This document shows, one piece after another, positions 24,242 to 32,893 of a stretch of 64,000 nt of DNA. The stretch spans positions 143,014-207,013 of the forward strand of contig NZ_MCNV01000012.1 of NCBI RefSeq assembly GCF_001718195.1. The letters are read 5' to 3'. Numbering within the stretch: the stretch's first letter is position 1; every line of letters starts with the position of its first letter. This DNA comes from Paraburkholderia nodosa (lineage in GTDB: Bacteria; Pseudomonadota; Gammaproteobacteria; Burkholderiales; Burkholderiaceae). Made by a program: the position numbers and the translations under genes. Under the pieces are notes generated by a model. That model had not been told where the DNA came from, ran no database searches, and worked only from the letters and a program-made list of their open reading frames with translations.

Positions 24242-25537
24242 ATGGACCCCTCGTCTAACCTTTCGACCAGACATTCAAAGGCCGCCGCGGTTTTCCGCGT
24301 AACAGGCGGGAATTTCCTCGAGCAGTTCGACTTCTTCCTGTTCGGCTTCTACGCCACGCAGATCGCCAACGTTTTCTTTCCCGCCAGGAGCGAGTTCGCC
24401 TCGTTGATGATGACGTTCGCGGTCTTCGGTGCCGGCTTCCTGATGCGGCCGCTGGGCGCCATCGTGCTTGGCGCCTACATCGACGACGTCGGCCGCCGCA
24501 AGGGCCTCATCGCTACGCTTTCCATCATGGCGAGCGGCACCATCCTGATCGCGTTCGTACCGGGCTATGCGACGATCGGACTTCTCGCGCCCGCGCTCGT
24601 GCTGCTCGGGCGGCTGCTACAGGGCTTCTCGGCGGGCGCCGAACTGGGTGGCGTGTCGGTGTATCTCGCCGAGATGGCCACGCCCGGCCGCAAGGGCTTC
24701 TTCACGAGCTGGCAGTCGGCGAGCCAGCAGGTCGCGATCGTCGTCGCTGCGGGCCTCGGCTTTGCGCTCAACCAGTGGCTGAGCGCACCGGCCATCGCCG
24801 CGTGGGGCTGGCGCGTACCGTTCTTCGTCGGCTGCATGATCGTGCCGTTTATCTTCATGCTGCGTCGCAATCTGGAGGAAACGCAGGAGTTCAAGGCGCG
24901 CCAGCATCGCCCGAGCATGAAAGAAGTATTCGGCACGCTGGTCCAGAACTGGGCCGTCGTCGTCGCCGGCATGATGCTGGTGGCGATGACCACCACGAGC
25001 TTCTATCTCATCACCGTCTACGCGCCGACCTTCGGCAAGACGGTCCTGCACCTGAGCACCGCCGACAGTCTGCTCGTGACGCTCTGTGTCGGCGTGTCGA
25101 ATTTCGTGTGGCTGCCGATCGGCGGGGCACTCTCCGACAAGATCGGCCGCCGGCCGCTCCTCGTCGGCATGACGGTGCTCGCTATCGCGACCGCATACCC
25201 GGCCCTGTCGCTGCTCGCTCACGCGCCGAGCTTCGTCAACATGCTGCTCGTCCTCCTTTGGCTCTCTTTCATGTACGGAATCTATAATGGCGCGATGGTC
25301 GTCGCGCTCACGGAAGTGATGCCGGTGCAGGTACGCGTTGCTGGCTTCTCGCTCGCCTACAGTCTCGCTACGGCCGTGTTCGGAGGCTTCACGCCGGCGA
25401 TCTCGACGGCGCTCATTCATATGACCGGCGACAAGGCCGCACCCGGCTACTGGATGAGCCTGGCCGCAGCGTGCGCCCTTTTGGCGACGTTCGCGCTCTA
25501 TCGCCGCCGCGCAGTGACACTGACACCGGCGCACTGA
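24242..25537 (+). CDS. MHS-family MFS transporter (citrate/tricarballylate-type proton symporter)
   Basis: This is a 12-helix major-facilitator symporter of the metabolite:H+ branch, which takes up di- and tricarboxylates. ATG 24242 is preferred over 24215 because AGGAG (24229-24233) lies 8 bases before it. The family signatures are FLEQFDFFLFGFYA near residue 30 and RPLGAIVLGAYIDDVGRRKG in loop 2-3 near residue 80, with the second-half counterpart GGALSDKIGRRPLL. The sequence is most like citrate/tricarballylate carriers, though I see no tcuA/tcuB nearby. It is followed 43 bp later by an orphan ModA-like binding protein on the same strand, and a LysR lies convergent beyond it. Confidence 0.85.
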   Translation: MDPSSNLSTRHSKAAAVFRVTGGNFLEQFDFFLFGFYATQIANVFFPARSEFASLMMTFAVFGAGFLMRPLGAIVLGAYIDDVGRRKGLIATLSIMASGTILIAFVPGYATIGLLAPALVLLGRLLQGFSAGAELGGVSVYLAEMATPGRKGFFTSWQSASQQVAIVVAAGLGFALNQWLSAPAIAAWGWRVPFFVGCMIVPFIFMLRRNLEETQEFKARQHRPSMKEVFGTLVQNWAVVVAGMMLVAMTTTSFYLITVYAPTFGKTVLHLSTADSLLVTLCVGVSNFVWLPIGGALSDKIGRRPLLVGMTVLAIATAYPALSLLAHAPSFVNMLLVLLWLSFMYGIYNGAMVVALTEVMPVQVRVAGFSLAYSLATAVFGGFTPAISTALIHMTGDKAAPGYWMSLAAACALLATFALYRRRAVTLTPAH

Positions 25538-25580
25538 TGCGTTTCCCCCGCTCGCATCGCAACCCAGCACGACCACGACC

Positions 25581-26363
25581 ATGAGAAACCTGCTTCCGAA
25601 ACTTTGCGCGGCAGCGCTCGTCGCAACCTCGGCCGCTGCGGCGAACGTGCAGGCCGCCGACCTGCACGTCATGAGCTCGGGGGGCTTCACCGCTGCGTAC
25701 AAGGTGCTCGGCCCGAGGTTCGCTTCCCAGACGGGCAACACGCTCGACACCGCGCTCGGCCCGTCGATGGGCAAATCGCCCGAAGCGATCCCCAACCGGC
25801 TCGAGCGTGGCGAGCCTGCGGACGTCGTCATCATGGTCGGCTACGCACTCGACGACCTGATCAAGCAAGGCAAGGTCATTCCCGGATCGCGGGTCGAGCT
25901 CGCCGATTCGCGCATCGGCATGGTCGTGCGTGAAGGTGCGGCAAAGCCCGACATCGGCTCGACGGAAGGCCTCAAGCAGACCTTGCTGCACGCGAAGTCG
26001 ATTGCCTACTCGGACAGCGCGAGCGGCGTCTATATCGAGCGAGAGTTGTTCAGGAAGCTCGGTATCGAGGATCAGGTCAGGTCGAAAGCGAAGATGATTC
26101 CGCGCATTCCGGTGGCGTCGGTGGTGGCGAACGGTGACTACGAAGTCGGCTTCCAGCAGGTGAGCGAATTGCTGCCTGTCCAGGGGGCAACGTTCGTTGG
26201 CAAGATTCCCGAGTCTCTGCAGTCCGTCACGCGTTTCGCCGGCGGCATCCCCGTAGGCGCGCAGCATCCGAAGGAAGCGAAGGCGCTCCTCGACTATCTC
26301 GCATCGCCCGATGTGCAAGCCGAAGTGAGATCGACCGGGCTCGATTCCGTCTCCGCGCATTGA
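25581..26363 (+). CDS. ModA-like periplasmic substrate-binding protein
   Basis: A signal peptide (about 25 residues, ending NVQA) is followed by a type II binding-protein fold: DLHVMSSGGFTAAYKVLGPR at the start, GEPADVVIM near residue 77, and YSDSASGVYIERELF near 141. This is the layout of ModA-family oxyanion or organic-acid binders. No ABC permease or ATPase gene is close, so it either works with a distant transporter, acts as a sensor, or delivers ligand to the MFS symporter encoded 43 bp upstream. The paired arrangement with an MHS transporter and a LysR is the only clue to function; the ligand is unknown. Confidence 0.8.
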   Translation: MRNLLPKLCAAALVATSAAAANVQAADLHVMSSGGFTAAYKVLGPRFASQTGNTLDTALGPSMGKSPEAIPNRLERGEPADVVIMVGYALDDLIKQGKVIPGSRVELADSRIGMVVREGAAKPDIGSTEGLKQTLLHAKSIAYSDSASGVYIERELFRKLGIEDQVRSKAKMIPRIPVASVVANGDYEVGFQQVSELLPVQGATFVGKIPESLQSVTRFAGGIPVGAQHPKEAKALLDYLASPDVQAEVRSTGLDSVSAH

Positions 26364-26397
26364 GGCGGAACCATGGGAAGGCTTGTCTCAGCCAGCC

Positions 26398-27378
26398 TCA
26401 CGATGCGGTCTTCCTTCTCGTCTTCGCCGTCGTCGCGCTGTTGCCCACGGCATCACTGCGTGCGACGCCGGCACGCTTCGTCTCGATGATCGTCCGGTGA
26501 AACTCCTGTGCAGCCGGTGTGAGCGGCCGTCCGCGCCGTCTTACGATTCCCACGCGTCGTTTCACCACCGGTTCGACGAGCGGCACGCTCGTGAGGATTG
26601 GATGGTCATGTCCGGGCATGGCCATTGAGGGCACGGCGGCGACGCCGAGCCCCGCCTCGATCAATCCGAGCATGGTCGTCACGTGCCGGGTCTCGCAAAC
26701 GCTCGGTGCTCGCGGCGCCACGGCAGTGAGCGCCTGGTCGAGCAACAGGCGGTTACCGGAAGTCTTGTCGACCGAGACGTAGTCGTGTTCGTAGAGCTCG
26801 TCCCAGGTCACGCGCTTCTTGCGTGCAAGCGGATGGTCGCGGCGGCAGGCAGCAACGAACCGCTCCTGCAGCAGGACTTTGAACTCGATCTCGGACTCTT
26901 GACTGCCCATGAAGCTCACGCCGAAATCAGCCTCGCCGCTGATGACGGCGCCAAGCACCTCGTTAGCGCTCGAATCGAGGAGCTTGACCCGGATGCGTGG
27001 AAAGCGGCGATGATAGCTCGCGATGACGCTCGGCAGAAAGTAATACGCCACCGAAGGCACGCATGCGATAGTCACATGACCCAAGTGGCTCGATGAAACA
27101 TCGCGAATGCCGAGCAGCGCGACGTCAAGATCATCGAGCAGTTGTTCTGCGCTTTGGGCGAACACGCGGCCGACGGTGGTGAGCGTGACGCTGCGCGTGG
27201 TGCGCTCGATGAGACGCACGCCGAGCGCTTCCTCGAGCTTGTCGATCCGACGGCTCAACGCTGGCTGGGATATGCTCACCGCCTCGGCGGCCTTTCGGAA
27301 GCTTCCCAGCTCCACCACCGCCCGAAACGCCTGCAAGTCATTCAAGTCAAAGTTCACGCCCACAACCGGCCTCCGCAT
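26398..27378 (-). CDS. LysR-family transcriptional regulator
   Basis: The N-terminal winged helix (FRKAAEAVSISQPALSRRID near residue 27, then LEEALGVRLIERTTRSV) is followed by a full effector-binding domain (VTIACVPSVAYYFLPSVIAS near residue 100). At 326 aa it ends in a basic tail (KTRRKTAS). It is convergent with the MHS transporter / ModA-like pair, with 34 bp between stops, and is likely their regulator by proximity. The effector is probably a carboxylate, as an inference. A start a few codons downstream is possible because the first eight residues precede the conserved DLNDL entry. Confidence 0.9.
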   Translation of the reverse strand: MRRPVVGVNFDLNDLQAFRAVVELGSFRKAAEAVSISQPALSRRIDKLEEALGVRLIERTTRSVTLTTVGRVFAQSAEQLLDDLDVALLGIRDVSSSHLGHVTIACVPSVAYYFLPSVIASYHRRFPRIRVKLLDSSANEVLGAVISGEADFGVSFMGSQESEIEFKVLLQERFVAACRRDHPLARKKRVTWDELYEHDYVSVDKTSGNRLLLDQALTAVAPRAPSVCETRHVTTMLGLIEAGLGVAAVPSMAMPGHDHPILTSVPLVEPVVKRRVGIVRRRGRPLTPAAQEFHRTIIETKRAGVARSDAVGNSATTAKTRRKTAS

Positions 27379-27742
27379 CCTGGATGCCGACTATTTTGCA
27401 TGATTCAGCAGAGATCCCCACCACCCAAATGACGCCCGTATCCGCAGCTTTGGGACTGCCACCGACATGAGTGTGACGGACTGGTTTCGCACAACGACAT
27501 TCGTGTTCGCGACGCAGTTGTCTCTTTATGGCCGACCTCTGTCCGCGCTACCGCGCAAAACGTGCGGGCCGTGCCGGCCGCCGGCGCGGCGAAGAATTGA
27601 GCATCCTCGTACAATTCATGCGGTGGCCTTGAGCTTCCTGACAAACCTGTCGGCGCAGCTGCATTAGTTTTCCTGCGTTCCGTTAGTGTCTCTGTGAGAC
27701 CACTGTTCGGATTCGTCGTAACTCTGAAAAAGGAGAAAGAGA
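27379..27742 (+). other. 364-bp intergenic region
   Basis: This lies between the LysR start and the BON-domain gene and must contain both promoters. I see no convincing gene. The stretch CCGTGCCGGCCGCCGGCGC near 27570-27590 is GC-rich and self-complementary, but neither a terminator tail nor a clean -35/-10 pair is evident. A strong ribosome site (AAGGAGAAAGAG) ends the region in front of 27743. Confidence 0.4.
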
Positions 27743-28084
27743 ATGAAGGGTATTCAGGCAATCAAGCTGGCTGGTGGCGCACTGATCGTCGCCGCTTCGG
27801 TCAGCGCATGGGCGCAGGGGAACGATACAGGCACGGCGCCTGCCACTTCGCAAACGTCGAAGCAGGCCAACCACGCATTGGAAAAGAAAGTGCGTGCCGC
27901 ACTGGATCACGCGAAGGACATCAAGCCGGAAAATATTGTGATTCGCGCTCGCGATGGCGTGGTGACGTTGGAAGGCACCGTTCCGGATTCCTCGCAGGTC
28001 GACAAGGCCGCTCAAGTCGCACAGGGCGTTGCCGGCGTGACCTCGGTCAAGAACGCATTGACCATCAAGGAAGTGGGTCAGTAA
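27743..28084 (+). CDS. BON-domain periplasmic protein (OsmY-like)
   Basis: A signal peptide ends at SAWAQ (about residue 26). One BON domain then spans about residues 45-110: KKVRAALDHAKDIKPENIVI, followed by RDGVVTLEGTVPDSSQ and KNALTIK, the characteristic conserved glycine turn. BON proteins bind phospholipid or peptidoglycan and are often induced by osmotic or envelope stress. It is 113 aa, with one domain where OsmY has two. AAGGAG is well placed before the ATG. It appears monocistronic. Confidence 0.85.
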   Translation: MKGIQAIKLAGGALIVAASVSAWAQGNDTGTAPATSQTSKQANHALEKKVRAALDHAKDIKPENIVIRARDGVVTLEGTVPDSSQVDKAAQVAQGVAGVTSVKNALTIKEVGQ

Positions 28085-28232
28085 CCCTGGCCTTTGGCGG
28101 GCCGCCCTTTCGTTTGCGCGAGGGTGCGGCTTCGCCGTTCCCCCGATATGGCCGCCCCACGGGCGGCTGCTGGCTGCTGTCCAGGATCAGTGGTCATCCG
28201 CGCCTTCGCGGCAGGCGGCACGTCCGGAGAAC

Positions 28233-29048
28233 TCAGCTGGACGAAGCCGCGCGCGACGTCGACCATGTCAGTGTGAATCGGACGCTGCCGCGGGTGGGAA
28301 CATAGAGCGCGCGAGTCCGCTCCACGCCGTCGAATGTGGCAACGACGCGGTAGTGGCCAGGGGGCAGCCGCGCGAACAGGTAGGGGCCGGCCGATGTGCC
28401 GGCAAAGACGACCTTCCCGTTGGACCCGAATATCTGCACGGCGACACCCGACAGGTACTCGCCCGATGCGGCGGTGAATGTTGCCCGCATGCTATAGCCG
28501 GGCGCGAGCCTGCGAAGCGTAGTGGCTTCATCCTCGCCCACGCCGCCCGTGACATAGGCGATACCGCGGTCGTGTCCGACCGGTATGTCGCTGGCTGGGA
28601 TCTCCTGAACAGGCGTCTTGCTGGGCGGCGCCTCAGTGGGGGGCGTCTTGTGGTCGGGTGCCTGCCGCGCAGGCGCGATGGCATGTGCGTGGGGTCTGCT
28701 GATACCCGATTCGCAATCCAGTCCGGGTATGACGCCATTGGGGCCGCCGAACCCGTTCATCGGACGTCCTTCCAGCAACCAGCGCGGGAGGGAGAGATCT
28801 TGCGCTTTTGCGCGGGGAATGAGCGTACTGCGCATGCGCTCCACGACCATCCGACGTTCGTCGAGCGTCGACGCGCGGTGCATCTCTGCGCAGTACTCAA
28901 TGCGTTCGTCGTCGCTCAGTAACAGGGAGGAAATCGATTCTGGGGGCACCTCTGGCTGCCTCGCGTGCCTGGCAAAGGCTGCTGTCGATGCAGTACACAC
29001 AGCCACAACCAGGACGGTTCTCGACAGGCGGGAAAATGTCGTGAACAT
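28233..29048 (-). CDS. Exported protein with carboxypeptidase-regulatory-like domain
   Basis: ATG 29048 is chosen because GGAGG sits about 8 bases upstream and it yields a signal peptide ending AAFA. The open frame continues far upstream to 29630 but that part crosses a tandem repeat and is rejected. The N-terminal half has DDERIEYCAEMHRASTLDERR. A Pro/Ala-rich linker (PTEAPPSKTP) and then a C-terminal beta-sandwich (YSMRATFTAASGEYLSGVAV, PPGHYRVVATFDGV) follow, like the regulatory or transthyretin-like domains of carboxypeptidases. It is probably periplasmic; the specific role is unknown. It is tail-to-tail with the BON-domain gene. Confidence 0.7.
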   Translation of the reverse strand: MFTTFSRLSRTVLVVAVCTASTAAFARHARQPEVPPESISSLLLSDDERIEYCAEMHRASTLDERRMVVERMRSTLIPRAKAQDLSLPRWLLEGRPMNGFGGPNGVIPGLDCESGISRPHAHAIAPARQAPDHKTPPTEAPPSKTPVQEIPASDIPVGHDRGIAYVTGGVGEDEATTLRRLAPGYSMRATFTAASGEYLSGVAVQIFGSNGKVVFAGTSAGPYLFARLPPGHYRVVATFDGVERTRALYVPTRGSVRFTLTWSTSRAASSS

Positions 29049-29123
29049 GATGAACCTCCGGGCCAATCTCGGGAGTGCGGCACCGGGTCCGTCCCGGAGG
29101 CGCCTGCGAGAGCCTCGACCTGC

Positions 29124-29159
29124 TTCAGACATTTCAGACATTTCAGACGTTTCAGACGG
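29124..29159. repeat. Four tandem copies of a 9-bp repeat
   Basis: The unit TTCAGACAT is repeated as TTCAGACAT, TTCAGACAT, TTCAGACGT, TTCAGACGG without gaps. It lies about 75-110 bp upstream of the start of the minus-strand exported-protein gene (29048), in an otherwise gene-free region. It could be a slippage-prone microsatellite or repeated binding site; function is unknown. Confidence 0.85.
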
Positions 29160-29646
29160 GCAACGGCGATTGACGTGTCTTTTACGCGGTGAAATGCGCC
29201 AGGCGCAACTACCACCGCAGTGTAGCAAGTCGGACGCGCAGAAGCCGGCCGGGTGGTCCCATCGAGTACGCGAGCGGTCGTGTGAGGCTGGACTCGATCC
29301 TGCGGCGAACTCTCGCAGAAAGCCAAATCCTGTGAACCGCGCAACAGAAGAAAGTATTGTTTCGCTTAATTCATTCTTTACACTATAGCTCCACTGCCGC
29401 AGCGTTGAATAGCTTGCCTCGTGCTCAAAGCGGCGCGGCGCATCGAGGCCCAACAGCCAGGTCGTTTTCCCGAACATAGAGTTATCAGACGATTTGCACC
29501 TACCTATCCCGGCACAGCAGATAAACAACACCCTGTAACGAATAGCTGTGCGGCAATGAAATGACACGCTACGCTCCCGTTCACGGCCTTTTGGTTCGAG
29601 CGCGAAAAGACTTTCCCAGTTACCCATCAATTACTGTGGATTGCCA
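29160..29646 (+). other. Gene-free region upstream of porin
   Basis: Nearly 490 bp without a supported gene. AT-rich DNA around 29350-29390 (TTGTTT at 29358, TACACTATAG further on) may hold a promoter, but spacing is imperfect. The rest before the porin ATG at 29647 is probably a regulated promoter or leader; porin genes in this group are often controlled from long upstream regions. Confidence 0.35.
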
Positions 29647-30825
29647 ATGAAAAAAATACTTATTTTCAGTGCCACTGGCGCGCTGTTCGTTGCAGCGGCA
29701 TCGTCGGCATTCGCACAAAGCTCGGTCACGCTGTACGGCATCGTCGATGAAGCCATTCGGTATCAGACGAATGCTGGCCCGGGTGGCAATGACCAGGTTG
29801 CGATGACGTCCGGCCCGGAAACCCACAGCCGCTGGGGCTTGAGGGGCAGTGAGGATCTGGGCGACAGCTGGTCCGCAATCTTCCGCCTCGAGAACGGCTT
29901 CGAAGCGTTCAATGGGCAGCTACACGTGCCCGGCACACTGTTCAGTCGGCAAGCTTTCGTGGGTCTGTCCAACAAAACGTGGGGCTCGCTGACCTTTGGC
30001 AGGCAATATGCGCCGGCCTACGACACCTTGGGCGATATCTTCGACCCGCTGACCGTTGGCAACTATTGGCAAAACAGCTGGATGTATAACGGCATCGGTC
30101 CTTACCTGGAAGTCAACAACTCGGTCAAGTACAAGGGCAGCTTCGATGGCCTGGATATCAATGCCCTTTACGGCTTTGGCAACCAGCCGGGCGCGCTCGG
30201 TCTCGGCGCCACCTATGCCGTGGAACTGACTTACACGTACGGCCCAGCCATGCTCAACGCAGGCTTCCAGCAGGTCTCCGTTCCGACATCTGCGACTGGC
30301 TCTTCGGTTGGCACCAGTGTCGGCAGCTCGATCAATGGCACCAAGACCAACTTCCTGCACATCAGCGGCGCGTTTCAGATCACCCACGACATCCGCCTGC
30401 TGGCCGGCTGGCTGCGGGGGCAGGACCGGACTGGTTTGACTGATAGCTATATGCAGCAATCTGGCGCGCCGACACTGAAGGGTAGCGGCAGCCCCAACCG
30501 TATCGACGACACCTGGTACATCGGTGCGAACTGGCACGCCATGCCTGCGCTGCTGTTCACGTTCGCCTACTACTACGGGCAGACGCGCAACGCAGAACTG
30601 CTCGACGGCACCCTCGGCAGGGGGATAAACCAATCGGCTACCGTTCTCGCCGAATACTCGTTCACGAAGCGCACGGAAGTCTACGGGATCACGGACTTCG
30701 CGCGCGGCACAGGCGCCTTCTCCGCCGACTACCCGGGCGGGGTCAACGGCGAGGGCATTCCGACCAACACCATTGGCCGCACCAATCAGGTGGGCGTGGC
30801 AGTCGGACTTCGCACGATATTCTAG
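29647..30825 (+). CDS. Gram-negative trimeric porin (OmpC/PhoE-like, Burkholderia type)
   Basis: The signal peptide (MKKILIF to SSAFAQ, about 24 residues) precedes SSVTLYGIVDEAIRYQT, the canonical first strand of Burkholderiales porins. SRWGLRGSEDLGDSWSAIFR and SRQAFVGLSNKTWGSLTFG (loop 3 and eyelet strands) follow. The protein ends in VGLRTIF with the terminal aromatic needed for BAM recognition. At 392 aa it is full length. ATG 29647 is used; an in-frame TTG two codons earlier is ignored. It forms a 16-stranded general diffusion pore in the outer membrane. It appears to be a single-gene unit. Confidence 0.93.
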   Translation: MKKILIFSATGALFVAAASSAFAQSSVTLYGIVDEAIRYQTNAGPGGNDQVAMTSGPETHSRWGLRGSEDLGDSWSAIFRLENGFEAFNGQLHVPGTLFSRQAFVGLSNKTWGSLTFGRQYAPAYDTLGDIFDPLTVGNYWQNSWMYNGIGPYLEVNNSVKYKGSFDGLDINALYGFGNQPGALGLGATYAVELTYTYGPAMLNAGFQQVSVPTSATGSSVGTSVGSSINGTKTNFLHISGAFQITHDIRLLAGWLRGQDRTGLTDSYMQQSGAPTLKGSGSPNRIDDTWYIGANWHAMPALLFTFAYYYGQTRNAELLDGTLGRGINQSATVLAEYSFTKRTEVYGITDFARGTGAFSADYPGGVNGEGIPTNTIGRTNQVGVAVGLRTIF

Positions 30826-30981
30826 AGACGCGTGCATACCCTCCGACACGGGCTCGGGCCGGCGTAGCAGCGTCGGTCCGCTGTCGAGCGCGCAGCTGAC
30901 GCTCCACCGTTCGTGCGCAAGCCATCGTGGACGGCTCAGGTGGTCGTCTCTCGTACCGGTTTTTCCGGCAGGCCCTGCGCC

Positions 30982-31602
30982 TCATGCGGGCAAAAGTCCA
31001 GCTTTTCGATAGCTTTCGATGAGTGCGTCATAGAGAGAGATATCAGAACGGCTCTTCGCAATGAGCTGAGCGCCGGCGATGGCAGCAAAGATAGCGCGAG
31101 CGCGCTGTTTGCTCTCCCGGGAACCGACCACCGCCGCTGCGGACAGAACCTTGCTCAGCCACGCGACGTTCACGTCGGCAAAGGTCAGGACTTCATTCAT
31201 CACGACATCCGGCAAGTCGTCAGTTTCGGCGGCCATGAAGCTGCAAAGGCATATGCGATTGCCGGTCTCAAGCGCCTTGCGGAATGTGTCTGGATAGTGA
31301 CGCAGGCAGTGCAGCGGATCCTGCGATCTGGCCAGCATGTCATCGAGAGCCGCCGCGGAATCCTCCCAGTAACGCCTCGCTACCGCGGCGCCGAGATCAG
31401 CCTTGCTTTCGAAGTGGTGGTAGATGCTCGCGGCCTTGATACCAACCTCGTCCGCAAGATCACGATAGTTCAAACCGCCATAGCCGTGCGCCTGCGCGAG
31501 CCTCGTGGCGGCCGCCAGGATTCTCTCCCTCGAGTTTGAGCTCGCGTCATTTCTCACTGCTTCAGCCTCCGCAAACAGGAAATGGGTGTTGACACCGCTC
31601 AT
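30982..31602 (-). CDS. TetR-family repressor, divergent from GST
   Basis: ATG 31602 is chosen because AGAAGG lies 5 bases upstream. The HTH is RILAAATRLAQAHGYGGLNY followed by DLADEVGIKAASIYHHFESK (about residues 45-64). The effector domain has CLCSFMAAETDDLP near residue 115, with the paired cysteines seen in redox- or electrophile-sensing TetR proteins of the AcrR/NemR kind (analogy only). At 206 aa it has normal length. It is divergent from the glutathione S-transferase gene, and a perfect 7-4-7 palindrome lies between them, so it is very likely the local repressor of that gene. Confidence 0.9.
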   Translation of the reverse strand: MSGVNTHFLFAEAEAVRNDASSNSRERILAAATRLAQAHGYGGLNYRDLADEVGIKAASIYHHFESKADLGAAVARRYWEDSAAALDDMLARSQDPLHCLRHYPDTFRKALETGNRICLCSFMAAETDDLPDVVMNEVLTFADVNVAWLSKVLSAAAVVGSRESKQRARAIFAAIAGAQLIAKSRSDISLYDALIESYRKAGLLPA

Positions 31603-31637
31603 TGTACCTTCTATTGTTAACCTAACAAACGTTAGGT
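31589..31637 (+). promoter_or_regulatory. GST promoter with TetR operator palindrome
   Basis: TTGACA (31589-31594), 17 bp and TATTGT (31612-31617) form the forward promoter. Immediately downstream ACCTAAC-AAAC-GTTAGGT (31620-31637) is a perfect 7-bp inverted repeat with a 4-bp gap, covering the expected start of transcription. The site is placed to block both the GST promoter and the divergent tetR transcript. Confidence 0.75.
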
Positions 31638-31703
31638 AGGGGCGTGAGTGACGTGTCTTTACAAGGCCCAATCCAATGCAACCGACTATGGAGCGAACCG
31701 GCA

Positions 31704-32405
31704 ATGACTTCCAGTACCGTCAATTTCGAAGCAACCCAGGTGCCAGTGATGAAGATTTACGACTTCCCGACAGGGCCGTATCCGACACGCGTCCGCATCG
31801 CGCTGGCTGAAAAGCAGCTGCAATCATGCGTCGAGTTCGTGATGGTCGACCTTTACAAGGGGGAGCACAAAAAGCCCGGCTTCATCGCGGCCAAGAACTA
31901 TTCGGGGACGCTGCCGGTGCTCGAACTCGATGACGGAACCTGTATCGCCGAGTGCACCGCCATTACCGAATACCTCGACGCGCTCGATGGCGCGCCTACG
32001 CTCACCGGCAGCACACCGCGCGAAAAGGGCGTGATCCACATGATGAGCAAGCGCGCCGAGCTGGAGCTGCTCGACGCCGTCAGCGTCTATTTCCATCACG
32101 GCACGCCGGGACTGGGCCCCGACGTCGAGACGTATCAAAACCCGGAGTGGGGGTTCCGTCAACGCGATAAGGCGTTGAGGGGTATGCGCTACTTTGATGC
32201 CGTTCTGAAAAGCCAACCCTATGTCGCCGGCGAGGCTTTCTCGATGGCCGACATCACCGTCATCGGCGGTTTGGTCTTTGCCAAACTTGTGAAGCTACCG
32301 GTGCCTGTGGAGTGTGATGCGCTTCAAGCCTGGTACGCAAGAATGCTGGAGCGTCAGAGCGTCATGAATCAGCCGGTATTCGCTGCCCTGACCCGGGCGT
32401 CATAA
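31704..32405 (+). CDS. Glutathione S-transferase family protein
   Basis: The N-terminal thioredoxin-fold domain has MKIYDFPTGPYPTRVRIALA (from residue 16), with the glutathione-binding GTLPVLELDDGTCIAECTAI (about residues 73-92). The C-terminal helical domain contains SMADITVIGGLVFA. The length of 233 aa is typical. GSTs conjugate or reduce electrophiles in the cytoplasm. The start at 31704 leaves 15 residues before the domain; ATG 31749 would begin exactly at the fold. Divergent tetR with an operator at its promoter suggests induction by an electrophile. Confidence 0.88.
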   Translation: MTSSTVNFEATQVPVMKIYDFPTGPYPTRVRIALAEKQLQSCVEFVMVDLYKGEHKKPGFIAAKNYSGTLPVLELDDGTCIAECTAITEYLDALDGAPTLTGSTPREKGVIHMMSKRAELELLDAVSVYFHHGTPGLGPDVETYQNPEWGFRQRDKALRGMRYFDAVLKSQPYVAGEAFSMADITVIGGLVFAKLVKLPVPVECDALQAWYARMLERQSVMNQPVFAALTRAS

Positions 32406-32488
32406 CCGGCCGGGACGGACCAGTGATGCAACAAAACGGTGACCGGTTAGAACGGCCACGCGCGCGAATGCAGTAAGAGGTTAGGCGG

Positions 32489-32893
32489 TCACTCCAACGC
32501 GCTCCCGCGCCACGGCGCCTCGCGCAGGGCATCACCCTGATAAAACGCGGGGAAGCGTTCGAGCTGGCGAAGGGCATCCGCCATGGACACGTCAGCGCTC
32601 AACACGGCGCTCGAAAACCCCATGCGCTCCATCTGGAGCAACTGATCGACGAGCACTTCGCCCGTCGCGCGCAGGTCGCCTTCGAAGCGGAGCCGTCGCC
32701 GGATCAGGTAGGCCTGGCTATAGGCGCGCCCATCGGTGAACGACGGGAATTGAAGCTCCACGCGCGACGCAGCTGCAATTTCGATGGCGTAGGCAAGCGG
32801 ATCGGCATCGTTCGGGAGGATCAAGGTGGATGCCGAAACATCGCCGGCATGAGCCTCAGCGTCCAGAAGACGTATGCGTGAGGCGGTTTTCAT
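32489..32893 (-). CDS. DUF934 family protein, sulfite-reductase associated
   Basis: This 134-aa protein contains LQFPSFTDGRAYSQAYLIRR (about residues 49-68) followed by GEVLVDQLLQMERMGF, the hallmark of DUF934. This small cytoplasmic family is almost always encoded right after assimilatory nitrite/sulfite reductase genes in Proteobacteria. It overlaps the reductase gene by 4 bp (ATGA) and is thus coupled to it. The biochemical role is unknown; an accessory role in sulfite reduction is inferred from this linkage. No cysH, cysD or cysN follows, unlike the usual arrangement. Confidence 0.85.
   Translation of the reverse strand: MKTASRIRLLDAEAHAGDVSASTLILPNDADPLAYAIEIAAASRVELQFPSFTDGRAYSQAYLIRRRLRFEGDLRATGEVLVDQLLQMERMGFSSAVLSADVSMADALRQLERFPAFYQGDALREAPWRGSALE

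Noticed and set aside
29124..29159. Possible CRISPR array
   Set aside because: Nine-base units directly adjacent without spacers; a simple tandem repeat. No cas genes in the window.
28233..29630. A 465-residue version of the minus-strand exported protein
   Set aside because: The upstream part crosses the 9-bp tandem repeat and lacks a signal peptide; a clear ribosome site and signal start exist at 29048.
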